A DNA stretch of 6,021 nucleotides from an uncultured Sphingomonadales bacterium (GTDB taxonomy: Bacteria; Pseudomonadota; Alphaproteobacteria; Sphingomonadales; Sphingomonadaceae): contig CAJBSR010000191.1 of NCBI GenBank assembly GCA_903958285.1, positions 1-6,021 of the forward strand. Reading direction: 5' to 3'. A model generated the notes under the pieces. That model worked only from the letters and a program-made list of their open reading frames with translations, did no database searches and had not been told where the DNA came from. Positions 1-5,606 of the stretch are shown in pieces. The position numbers and the translations under genes are program-made. The stretch's first letter is position 1, and the number at the start of each line of letters is the position of its first letter.

Positions 1-190
1 CGCCTTCGGCACGCCGGACAAAGGCATCGCTGATCGCCTGACCCGCACGGTTGTTCGGCACGAGGATGATGCCACGGGCGAGCGCCATCCGGTCAGCGCC
101 ATGAAGCGAAAGCAGGCCCGTGACGAGCGCGTCGGCAAAGGCCCGGTGGGGCGGGATGGTGTAGACGGCAGGCTCGCGGTGATCAGCCAT
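1..190 (-). CDS. addB: Double-strand break repair protein AddB, N-terminal fragment (runs off window)
   Basis: This is the first 63 codons of the AddB subunit of the AddAB helicase-nuclease, which processes double-strand DNA ends for RecA-dependent repair in the cytoplasm. Reading the minus strand from the ATG at 190-188 gives MADHREPAVYTIPPHRAFAD, followed by a hydrophobic segment and ARGIILVPNNRAGQAISDAF. The pairing of 'VYTIPPHRAFADAL' with 'LARGIILxPNNRA' is what I know as the start of alphaproteobacterial-type AddB. The start overlaps the end of murU by 8 bases, and a GGAGG at 207-203 lies 12 bases upstream, a rather long spacing. The rest of the protein, including the nuclease domain, lies outside the window, and addA would be expected to follow. 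The identification rests on a short stretch but the match is distinctive. Confidence 0.85.
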   Translation of the reverse strand, partial: MADHREPAVYTIPPHRAFADALVTGLLSLHGADRMALARGIILVPNNRAGQAISDAFVRRAEG

Positions 191-944
191 CGGCGAGCAT
201 CGCCTCCGTCACCGGAATGGCCTGCGGTGTGCCGACATCAAACCACATGCCCTGATGGACCACGCCAAAGCAGCGGCCTGCTTCGATGGCGCGGTTCCAG
301 AACAGGTTGGTCGAAAACGGACCTTCGGGCGCGTCGGTCAGTACGGACTTGGACAGCATCTGGATGCCGGTGAACACAAAGGGCGCGACCCGGCTCACCT
401 TGCGGCGGGAGAGCCGCCCCCAGGCGTCCATGTGGAAATCGCCCTTGCCATTGTGATTGTTCGCGCGCGCCAGCGGTACGAGCAGCAGGAGCGCATCCAT
501 CTCCTCCGCATTCCAGCGTCCGGCGAGCAGCCGCAGCGCGTTAACGGGGCCATCGACCCACAAATTGTCGCTGTTCACACACAGGAACGGATCAGCGTCG
601 ATCAGGTCCTTGGCCTGCATCAGGCCGCCGCCTGTCTCCATTAGTTGCCGACGCTCGTCCGACACGGCGATATCAATGCCCGACACCCGCGTGCGCATGT
701 GCGCCTCAACCGCGTCCGCCAGATAATGGACGTTGACGACGGCCTTTGCGACGCCGCCTTCTTTCAGCCGGTCAATGCAGTGATCAAGCAGTGTGCGGCC
801 AGCGACCTCCACCAAGGGCTTGGGCCGTGTGGCGGTGAGCGGACGCATGCGTTTGCCGAGGCCCGCGGCCATCACCATCGCCGTGCGCGGCGGATCAGCA
901 CCGTCCTGCGGCTGGACCGATAAGGGCTTGCGAGCAACACTCAC
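183..944 (-). CDS. murU: N-acetylmuramate-1-phosphate uridylyltransferase (MurU-like nucleotidyltransferase)
   Basis: MurU transfers UMP from UTP to MurNAc-1-phosphate, making UDP-MurNAc in the cytoplasm and bypassing fosfomycin-sensitive MurA. The 253-residue product has the sugar-nucleotidyltransferase signature VMAAGLGKRMRPLTATRPKPL-like segment at about 24-44 (Gly-rich loop, Arg and Lys contacts), ETGGG at 103-107, the metal-site NSD at 124-126, and WFDVGTP near 234-240. The chosen start is GTG at 944, whose GTGA overlaps the amgK stop and has GGGAG at 960-956. It leaves about 20 residues before the first conserved strand, longer than the roughly 223-residue Pseudomonas enzyme as I recall it. 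An ATG at 878 would remove that extension. The immediately preceding gene is the kinase that makes its substrate. The general fold is certain. MurU rather than another sugar-1-phosphate transferase is inferred from the amgK pairing. Confidence 0.88.
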   Translation of the reverse strand: MSVARKPLSVQPQDGADPPRTAMVMAAGLGKRMRPLTATRPKPLVEVAGRTLLDHCIDRLKEGGVAKAVVNVHYLADAVEAHMRTRVSGIDIAVSDERRQLMETGGGLMQAKDLIDADPFLCVNSDNLWVDGPVNALRLLAGRWNAEEMDALLLLVPLARANNHNGKGDFHMDAWGRLSRRKVSRVAPFVFTGIQMLSKSVLTDAPEGPFSTNLFWNRAIEAGRCFGVVHQGMWFDVGTPQAIPVTEAMLADG

Positions 945-1927
945 GGTCTGAAATTCTCCCAATAGGCACCGCGCTTTTCCGGCGGCACATATGCATCGAA
1001 CCAAGCCCGCACCGGCGCCAGTTCCGGCCGCGCCAGATTGCGCTCGACAAGGCCCCACATGCGCGGCTGAAATTCGGTGTAATGCGGCTTCCCGTCGCGC
1101 TTCCACAGGCGGACGAAAACGCCCAAGATGCGCGTGTTGCGCTGTGCGCCGAGCGCCCAATAGGCGGCTTCAAAGTCCGCGCCCTGCCCCGTCTCGGCCA
1201 TGTACCGCGCGAGCTGTTCCGCCTCGACAGCAGGCGTCACGTCGCGACGGGCGTCTTCCAGCATGGAGACAAGATCATAGGCTGGATGGCCGACCAACGC
1301 GTCCTGAAAGTCGAGCAGGCCGAAGCGGTCAACACCTTCGCGGTCGCCCAACAGCATGATGTTTTCGGCGTGATAGTCGCGCAGTTCCGTCACACTCTGC
1401 CCCTGCGCATCGACCGGAGCCAGCACCTCGCGCCAAGCCGCAAGGAAGGCGTCGCGGTCGACATCCAGCCCGACGGCGGGGCAATACCAATCGGGGAAGA
1501 GGCAGACTTCCTCCAGCCATTGGTCCAGCCCGTGCGTCTTCAGCCCCGGTGGCGGCGCATGGCGGTGCAGTTCGATGAGGACATCGACGACGCCTGCATA
1601 CACCGACGGCTCCAGCGACAGGTCCGCATCCACCGTTTCGCGCATCCGGACCGAGCCAAAATCTTCAATCAGCAGCAGCCCCTGATCCAGATCCCGCGCA
1701 AGGATGGCCGGAGCAGACAGGCCAATGCCGGTCAGATATTCCGCCACATGGACAAACGGACGTGGGTCCTCATGCGGCGGCGGCGCGTCCATCAGCACGG
1801 CCTGACGCGCGCCATCGACAACACGGAAATAGCGGCGGAAGGACGCATCGCCCGCCAGCGGCAGGACCTGCGCCCCGCCCCAGCCTGCGCGTGCCAGAAA
1901 GTCCCCGGCCCCTGCCGGTGGTGTCAT
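941..1927 (-). CDS. amgK: Anomeric MurNAc/GlcNAc kinase (AmgK-like phosphotransferase)
   Basis: AmgK phosphorylates the anomeric hydroxyl of MurNAc (and GlcNAc) released by wall turnover. MurU, encoded next, then makes UDP-MurNAc. The 328-residue product is of the aminoglycoside phosphotransferase fold: nucleotide-loop motif GDASFRRYFR at 26-35, hinge-like LLLIEDFG at 84-91, catalytic loop LRDYHAEN at 182-189 with Asp184 and Asn189, and metal-binding LLDFQDA at 204-210 with Asp206, then a GHPAYDLVSML segment. 'GDASFRRYFR' and 'RDYHxxN' are typical of AmgK rather than antibiotic kinases. The start at 1927 overlaps the tsaE stop by ATGA. An in-frame ATG at 1939 with GGAAGG only 4 bases upstream is an alternative and would add MAIS. 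Substrate choice is inferred from family and neighbour. Confidence 0.88.
   Translation of the reverse strand: MTPPAGAGDFLARAGWGGAQVLPLAGDASFRRYFRVVDGARQAVLMDAPPPHEDPRPFVHVAEYLTGIGLSAPAILARDLDQGLLLIEDFGSVRMRETVDADLSLEPSVYAGVVDVLIELHRHAPPPGLKTHGLDQWLEEVCLFPDWYCPAVGLDVDRDAFLAAWREVLAPVDAQGQSVTELRDYHAENIMLLGDREGVDRFGLLDFQDALVGHPAYDLVSMLEDARRDVTPAVEAEQLARYMAETGQGADFEAAYWALGAQRNTRILGVFVRLWKRDGKPHYTEFQPRMWGLVERNLARPELAPVRAWFDAYVPPEKRGAYWENFRP
956..960 (-). promoter_or_regulatory. Ribosome binding site for murU
   Basis: On the minus strand GGGAG lies inside the end of amgK, 11 bases before the GTG at 944. It supports that non-ATG start over an unlabelled internal ATG at 878. The spacing is at the long end of normal. 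Confidence 0.5.
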
Positions 1928-2379
1928 GGAAATGGCCATCGGTCCTTCCAAGACGGCGGCACCGTCGCTGTCAAGCGGCGCGGGCCATCGGCCGGCACGT
2001 TGATGTGGAGGCGCAGCGCATCCGGCCACAACCAGCCGAGCCGCTCCGGCCATTCGATCAGCAGCACGCCATCCAGCAGAGCGTCATCCAGCCCCAATTC
2101 CATGGCCTCTTCCGGATCATCCAACCGGTAGAGATCGACATGCCAGACCGGCAGGCGCACCTGTGGCGGATCATAAGGAATGACAATGGCATAGCTTGGG
2201 CTGGGCGCTTCTTCCGTCAGGCCGAGGGCGGCCAGAAGTCCCCGGGCAAGGCTCGTCTTTCCCGCCCCAAGATCCCCCGAAAGCGCGATGACATCGCCCG
2301 GCTGGAGCAGAGGCGCAAGCGCGCGTCCGGCAGCATCAGTCGCAGCGGCATCCGCCAAATCGAGCGCGTAAGCCGTCAT
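1924..2379 (-). CDS. tsaE: tRNA threonylcarbamoyladenosine biosynthesis ATPase TsaE
   Basis: TsaE is the small ATPase that works with TsaB and TsaD to add threonylcarbamoyl to A37 of ANN-reading tRNAs in the cytoplasm. The product is 151 residues, the normal family size. It has the P-loop GDLGAGKTSLARGLL at 35-49 (Lys41, Thr42), SPSYAIV at 60-66 in place of the common SPTF, HVDLYRL at 80-86 with the conserved Asp, and LIEWPER at 107-113. The ATG at 2379 overlaps the divL stop by ATGA, and the stop overlaps amgK by ATGA. I see no good ribosome binding site just before it, so translation probably depends on ribosomes finishing divL (inference). The identification is firm. Confidence 0.95.
   Translation of the reverse strand: MTAYALDLADAAATDAAGRALAPLLQPGDVIALSGDLGAGKTSLARGLLAALGLTEEAPSPSYAIVIPYDPPQVRLPVWHVDLYRLDDPEEAMELGLDDALLDGVLLIEWPERLGWLWPDALRLHINVPADGPRRLTATVPPSWKDRWPFP
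1943..1949 (-). promoter_or_regulatory. Ribosome binding site near amgK start
   Basis: GGAAGGA on the minus strand, within the 3' end of tsaE. It lies 3-4 bases before the ATG at 1939 and about 15 before the ATG at 1927, so it leaves the exact amgK start undecided. Confidence 0.4.
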
Positions 2380-4736
2380 CCGCGTGGCAGTTCGATGGTG
2401 ACGACAGTACCTTCACCCACCTGCGACAAAAGGGCGAGCGTGCCGCCATGGCCTTCGACAAATTGGCGCGCCAGCGGCAGGCCGATGCCGAGCGAGCCAT
2501 CGCCCTCACGGCCAATGCCAGCCCCGACGCGGCTGAACCGATCGAGTGCGCGGGCCTGTTCCGCGTCATCCATGCCGGGGCCATTGTCAGAGACGACGAG
2601 GGTCGCCAAGTCGGTCGTCCCGCTGCCGTGCAGCAGCACACGACCGCCCGTTTCGGTATAGGTGATGGCGTTCAGCAGCAATTGGTCCACCGCCTGCAAA
2701 ATGCGCTTGCGGTCCCCCTTGATCGTGCCGACCGAGGCATCGACTTCCACCACAAGATCAATCGCCTTTTCCTGCGCGCCCGCCGCACGGGCGGCGGCGG
2801 CCTCCCGCAACAAGGCCGCCAGATCAATCCGCTTGCGCTCAATCGGCAGTGCGCCTGCATCGCTCTGCGTCAGGTCCAGCACATTGTCGATCAGCGTGCC
2901 CAGCCGTGCGGTGGAATCGAGGATGGCCGCCAGATAGTCGACCGCCTGCGGGGCCAGTTCACCGGCGAGGCCCGATTGCAGCATCTCCGCAAAGCCCTGA
3001 ATGGAGGTCAGCGGCGTGCGCAACTCATAGCTCATATTGGCGACGAAGGCAGACTTGATCCGGTCTGATTCCTCCAGCGCGGCGGCCCGTTCGCGCAGGA
3101 CATTTTCCACCTGACGGCTGTCGGTGATGTCGAGCATGGTGAACAGCGCATTGCCATCGGGCAGCGGGACTTCTGCAAACTCAAAATAGCGTCCGTTCTT
3201 CAGGGCAACGCGCCCGCCGCGCTGCTTGCGATCCACAGTGGCGGAACGGACCAGTTCACGGATGAGGCTCGCGCGTTCCGGATTGAGCAGACGCGGCGCG
3301 ACCAGTTCTGCCAGCGCATCGACGCGCGGATGGCCCGTCAGGAAATCTTCCTCAAAGTCCCACACTTCGCGGAAACGGGTGTTCCACGTGCTCAGACGCC
3401 CGTTCGATTCAAAGACGCCGATGGCCTCAAACAGATTGTCGAGCGTGGCGGTGCGGACACGCAGCAGGGTGTCGCGCGCGCTCGCCAGCTGCGCCTGCTC
3501 CGTCCGGTCTTCCAAGATGAGGAGCAAGCCGCCATCGGGCAGCGGCTGACCGACGAGCCGGAAATGCTGCCCACCGGGGAGGATCCACGTTTCTTCCACC
3601 GCACCGCTGACGGAATTGAACCATTGCCGCCGTTCGGCTTTCCACGCCGGAAAGTCGCGTGTTTCAGGCAGGCGATTGGCTTCCCGCATCCGATCCAGAA
3701 GCCGGTCAAAATCGGGGCGTTCGGCCACCCATTCGGGCTTCAGGCCAAACATCTGCTGGAACGGCTGGTTGCAGAACACGAGCCCGCGATCATCAGCAAA
3801 TTGGGCGACTGCGGCGGACAGACGGTCCAGCGTATCTCGCTGTGTTTCGGCAAAGCGGCGGAACGCCTGCCGCGCGCGCTCCACTTCTTCCACGTCAATG
3901 GCGTATCCCGCAATGCCGGTATCGCCCAAGGGCACATCCACGATGCGCAGCGCGCGACGCTCGCCATTGATCGTCGCGGGCACAACGCGGGCGGTCGGCT
4001 CCCCCTTGGATCGGGCGGCAGCAGCAGCGGCCATCGGCGTCGGCCCGCCATCCGCGTCGATGAGCTCAAGTCCCCGCTCAATCACGTCCGCTGCACTTTC
4101 TGCCTCCACCGCGCGGACATAAGCGGTGTTGACCATGGCGAGGCGCAAATCAGGGCCACGATGCCACATGGGGAAAGGCGCGGCTTCCAGAAGACCGGTC
4201 ATGGTGGTGAAGGCCCGCTCCACCGCGTTTGCTTCGTCAGACAGCCGGGTGATTTCGGCCTGGCTCTCGGTCATGTCAAAGAACCACAGCGTCACCGCAT
4301 TCTGCCCGGCCAGCCGCCCGCCCGCGGGCAGCCCGCGGATCATCAGCGTCCGGTTCCCGCCCCGCGGCACGATGGTCCGATTGAACGGCCGTGCCGTGCG
4401 CTGGACGGTCGCCACATCTTTGGACAGCGCTTGCATATCCTCCGGCGTCAGACCGAGGTCTCCCAGTGACAGGTCTGACAGGAAATTGGGCAGGCGTTGC
4501 AGCCCGAGCCAGGTCACGAGCCGCTCCTGCGCCTCCACCCGGCCATCATTACGCACGATCAACGGGATGGCCGGCGCAGACTCCAGCAACGTCGCCAACC
4601 GGCTCGCCTGATCCGAACTGAACACCGCCCGACGGCGCAGCTTCAACCCCGTCGCCAGCGCCCAGGCACCGCCCGCCAGCCACAGCGCCATCACCATGCC
4701 CAACAGCACGGCCGCCGATGTGGACAACGTCACCAT
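2376..4736 (-). CDS. divL: DivL-type cell-cycle pseudokinase, Tyr instead of phospho-acceptor His
   Basis: In Caulobacter DivL is a membrane-anchored histidine-kinase homologue that binds DivK~P and modulates CckA, and through it CtrA. The product here is 786 residues from the ATG at 4736. One transmembrane helix lies at about 8-30. Four PAS-like segments follow (roughly 45-165, 180-290, 300-415, 425-545), for example FEAIGVFESNGRLSTWNTRF. The dimerisation helix carries FVANMSYELRTPLTSIQGF, where Tyr570 (codon TAT at 3029-3027) replaces the usual His. The ATPase domain keeps the N-box (LLLNAITYT, Asn689), G1 (SDNGPGM, Asp717) and G2 (GSLGIGLPLA), so ATP binding looks possible. Caulobacter DivL, with Tyr550 and about 769 residues, matches in layout. 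The frame extends to a GTG at 4769, but that has AAGAGG only 2 bases away. GTG at 4733 is a further alternative. It heads the overlapping gene series. Confidence 0.92.
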   Translation of the reverse strand: MVTLSTSAAVLLGMVMALWLAGGAWALATGLKLRRRAVFSSDQASRLATLLESAPAIPLIVRNDGRVEAQERLVTWLGLQRLPNFLSDLSLGDLGLTPEDMQALSKDVATVQRTARPFNRTIVPRGGNRTLMIRGLPAGGRLAGQNAVTLWFFDMTESQAEITRLSDEANAVERAFTTMTGLLEAAPFPMWHRGPDLRLAMVNTAYVRAVEAESAADVIERGLELIDADGGPTPMAAAAAARSKGEPTARVVPATINGERRALRIVDVPLGDTGIAGYAIDVEEVERARQAFRRFAETQRDTLDRLSAAVAQFADDRGLVFCNQPFQQMFGLKPEWVAERPDFDRLLDRMREANRLPETRDFPAWKAERRQWFNSVSGAVEETWILPGGQHFRLVGQPLPDGGLLLILEDRTEQAQLASARDTLLRVRTATLDNLFEAIGVFESNGRLSTWNTRFREVWDFEEDFLTGHPRVDALAELVAPRLLNPERASLIRELVRSATVDRKQRGGRVALKNGRYFEFAEVPLPDGNALFTMLDITDSRQVENVLRERAAALEESDRIKSAFVANMSYELRTPLTSIQGFAEMLQSGLAGELAPQAVDYLAAILDSTARLGTLIDNVLDLTQSDAGALPIERKRIDLAALLREAAAARAAGAQEKAIDLVVEVDASVGTIKGDRKRILQAVDQLLLNAITYTETGGRVLLHGSGTTDLATLVVSDNGPGMDDAEQARALDRFSRVGAGIGREGDGSLGIGLPLARQFVEGHGGTLALLSQVGEGTVVTIELPRG

Positions 4737-4765
4737 ATCAGAACTGCAAAGACGCCCGGCACCAT
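4730..4765 (-). other. Possible 11-codon leader frame before divL
   Basis: On the minus strand AAGAGG (4777-4772) stands 6 bases before an ATG at 4765 that opens MVPGVFAVLIW and a TGA at 4732-4730. That stop overlaps the divL ATG at 4736 (7 bases) and makes GTGA with the GTG at 4733. The divL starts themselves have no well-spaced ribosome binding site. The frame could deliver ribosomes to divL by coupling. It is short enough to be chance. No codon evidence is possible at this length. Confidence 0.3.
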
Positions 4766-4855
4766 GCACAACCTCTTACGAAGGACCGCGCCGGATTGGA
4801 ACAGTCGGATGGCAGGCTGCGGGAAATATGATGGGGATGGGGGGGTGATGCTTGT

Positions 4856-4877
4856 TCGCGCAGAGACGCAGAGGGCG
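4856..4877 (+). repeat. 22-base inverted repeat, left arm
   Basis: The arm contains CGCGCAGAGACGCAGAGG. Its reverse complement matches 4972-4993 at 21 of 22 positions. It flanks palindrome copy 1 on the outside. Confidence 0.8.
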
Positions 4878-4880
4878 TCC

Positions 4881-4911
4881 CCACTTCGTCATGCTGAACT
4901 TGGTTCAGCAT
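4881..4911 (+). repeat. REP-like palindrome, copy 1
   Basis: Arms ATGCTGAAC (4891-4899) and GTTCAGCAT (4903-4911) pair perfectly around TTG. A 5' arm CCACTTCGTC precedes the palindrome. 29 of 31 bases match copy 3 in the same orientation. No T-run follows, so it is not a classic terminator. Confidence 0.85.
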
Positions 4912-4931
4912 CCATGAACACTGCGGTTTAC

Positions 4932-4961
4932 GGTTCACGCGGAGGCGCGGGGACGCGAAGG
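4932..4961 (+). repeat. Second inverted repeat, left arm (imperfect, about 29 bases)
   Basis: It begins GGTTCACGCGGAG and continues with CGCGG/GACGCG units. The reverse complement of 5077-5105 begins identically over 13 bases and then differs at about four positions. The unit itself has a loose 6-7 base internal periodicity. Confidence 0.65.
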
Positions 4962-4971
4962 ATTGCCTCTG

Positions 4972-4993
4972 CGCCCTTTGCGTCTCTGCGCGA
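4972..4993 (-). repeat. 22-base inverted repeat, right arm
   Basis: The arm contains TTTGCGTCTCTGCGCGA and is the inverted partner of 4856-4877 with one mismatch. The two arms are separated by 94 bases that hold palindrome copy 1 and the left arm of the second inverted pair. Confidence 0.8.
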
Positions 4994-5017
4994 CCCTTGC
5001 TTCTGTGATGCCTATGG

Positions 5018-5055
5018 ATCCTGAACCAAGTTCAGGATGACGAGTGGTGGGTGTG
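5018..5055 (-). repeat. REP-like palindrome, copy 2
   Basis: Arms ATCCTGAAC (5018-5026) and GTTCAGGAT (5030-5038) pair perfectly around CAA, with a tail GACGAGTGGTGGGTGTG. It is in the opposite orientation to copy 1. The 38 bases match copy 4 at 37 positions. Confidence 0.85.
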
Positions 5056-5076
5056 GCGGTTGGGGCCGCAAAAACC

Positions 5077-5105
5077 CCTCCGCGCCTCCGCGTCTCCGCG
5101 TGAAC
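5077..5105 (-). repeat. Second inverted repeat, right arm
   Basis: The arm contains CGCCTCCGCGTCTCCGCG followed by TGAACC and is the inverted partner of 4932-4961. It sits between palindrome copies 2 and 3. Confidence 0.65.
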
Positions 5106-5112
5106 CCGTCCC

Positions 5113-5143
5113 CCACCTCGTCATGCTGAACTTGTTTCAGCAT
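5113..5143 (+). repeat. REP-like palindrome, copy 3
   Basis: Arms ATGCTGAA (5123-5130) and TTCAGCAT (5136-5143) flank CTTGT. One base differs from copy 1 and breaks the innermost C-G pair. The 5' arm CCACCTCGTC is kept. Confidence 0.82.
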
Positions 5144-5191
5144 AACAGGGTGGAGCCTCTCATCCGCCTGACATGCGGTCACCGAGCCGTT

Positions 5192-5229
5192 ATCCTGAAC
5201 CAAGTTCAGGATGACGAATGGTGGGTGTG
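5192..5229 (-). repeat. REP-like palindrome, copy 4, ending the lipase-like gene
   Basis: Arms ATCCTGAAC (5192-5200) and GTTCAGGAT (5204-5212) with loop CAA and tail GACGAATGGTGGGTGTG. It differs from copy 2 at a single base. Read on the minus strand it supplies the last seven residues and the TGA stop (5208-5206) of the truncated lipase-like frame. Confidence 0.85.
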
Positions 5230-5511
5230 CGACGCGCGGGAGACATCGCGCAAGGACGGCCAATTGCCGTTGAAATCCGTGCCCCGATAGGAAATCACCA
5301 GCTCCTTGGTGGCGGTGTTGCGATAGGCGATCGCGTAAAAGCCGGCGTTGAACCAATCCAATTGCTCATGTGGATTTGCGGCTCTTAAACTGAATTGTCC
5401 GATAGTGCCGGATACATCCAAACCGTTGATACCAGACCCGTAACCTCGGTTGTAAGAGTCCATGGACAAAATGGCATGGATAAGGTCGCTTTTGTAAGAT
5501 TCTGCCATCAT
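5206..5511 (-). pseudogene. Truncated lipase-like alpha/beta hydrolase, N-terminal part only
   Basis: The frame has 101 codons. Residues 1-90 look native: SDLIHAILSMDSYNRGYGSG, then FNAGFYAIAYRNTATKELV and ISYRGTD, a pattern I recognise from the N-terminus of class-3-like lipase family proteins, where RGTD forms part of the oxyanion region. The catalytic GHSLGG segment, Asp and His, which should follow in a protein of 250 or more residues, are missing. Residues 95-101 (the HTHHSSS end) and the stop are encoded by REP-like copy 4, and no remnant of the rest is visible down to divL. The start at 5511 (GGAAG at 5521-5517) overlaps by ATGA the stop of a hidden upstream reading frame; ATG at 5508 is equally possible. 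The 5' part is about 45% GC against about 60% nearby. The family call is moderate, the truncation clear. Confidence 0.6.
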
Positions 5512-5606
5512 TCAGGCTTCCAGATAAAGTCTTGAACCCCAATTCGTTCTGCCACAGTGATCTCGCTCTCAGGTATCCAACCCTTGTGTTTTTCAAACTT
5601 GTCTGA
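5508..5606 (-). pseudogene. Out-of-frame C-terminal tail of the uncharacterised protein
   Basis: In the +1 frame relative to the preceding gene the minus strand reads SDKFEKHKGWIPESEITVAE, then RIGVQDFIWKPE and a TGA at 5510-5508. It has no usable start codon of its own. Dropping one T from the TTTTT run (5610-5606) joins it to the upstream frame as NPKF-SDKFEKHKGW. The restored stop makes a 4-base ATGA overlap with the lipase-like start, as expected for a real gene end. It could be a true mutation, a sequencing error in the homopolymer, or less likely programmed slippage. Confidence 0.55.
5517..5521 (-). promoter_or_regulatory. Ribosome binding site for the lipase-like gene
   Basis: GGAAG on the minus strand stands 5 bases before the ATG at 5511 and 8 before the ATG at 5508. 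It lies inside the hidden C-terminal tail of the upstream gene. Confidence 0.45.

Larger units (their letters stand above)
4770..5205. other. Gene-free stretch filled with repeats
   Basis: No supportable gene lies here. The stretch holds most of a repeat cluster (listed separately) between the broken lipase-like gene and divL. Its open frames translate to repeat-derived residues such as VILNLVQD, MLNQVQHDE and FTRRRGGAE, which recur as spurious protein ends in such genomes. The divL promoter should lie in about 4770-4855. I see no clear -35/-10 pair and no CtrA-like TTAA-N7-TTAA site there. Confidence 0.75.

Noticed and set aside
945..1160. Extension of murU upstream to 1160
   Set aside because: It would overlap over 200 bases of the amgK catalytic gene in another frame; its residues are low-complexity Arg/Ala and carry no family motif. 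The GTG at 944 fits overlap and ribosome site.
1928..2053. Extension of amgK upstream to 2053
   Set aside because: It is encoded antisense to nothing but within tsaE in a different frame, with no conserved residues before MTPPAG; family motifs begin after 1927.
1082..2131. Long plus-strand open frame opposite amgK and tsaE
   Set aside because: Shadow of high-GC codon bias; Arg/Gln/His-rich translation with no domain pattern, opposite two clearly recognised genes.
3330..4469. 379-codon plus-strand open frame opposite divL
   Set aside because: Antisense shadow of divL; no recognisable motif and no ribosome site seen.
4740..4860. CtrA-binding site or GANTC methylation control before divL
   Set aside because: No TTAA-N7-TTAA and no GANTC in this stretch. 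A GAGTC at 5456-5460 lies inside the lipase-like gene and is too far away.
4738..4938. 66-codon minus-strand frame upstream of divL
   Set aside because: Half of it is palindrome copy 1 and the 22-base repeat; the remainder has no motif.
5018..5038. Palindromes as intrinsic terminators
   Set aside because: The 9-base stems have 3-base loops but no following T-run on either strand, and occur in four alternating copies; repeat identity explains them better.
4856..5229. CRISPR array
   Set aside because: Repeats alternate in orientation, spacers vary widely in length, and other repeats are interleaved; no cas gene nearby.
5012..5356. Minus-strand frame reading LNLVQD and RRGGAEGFL
   Set aside because: Translation of the repeat cluster plus an out-of-frame part of the lipase-like gene; such residues are typical of repeat-derived false genes.
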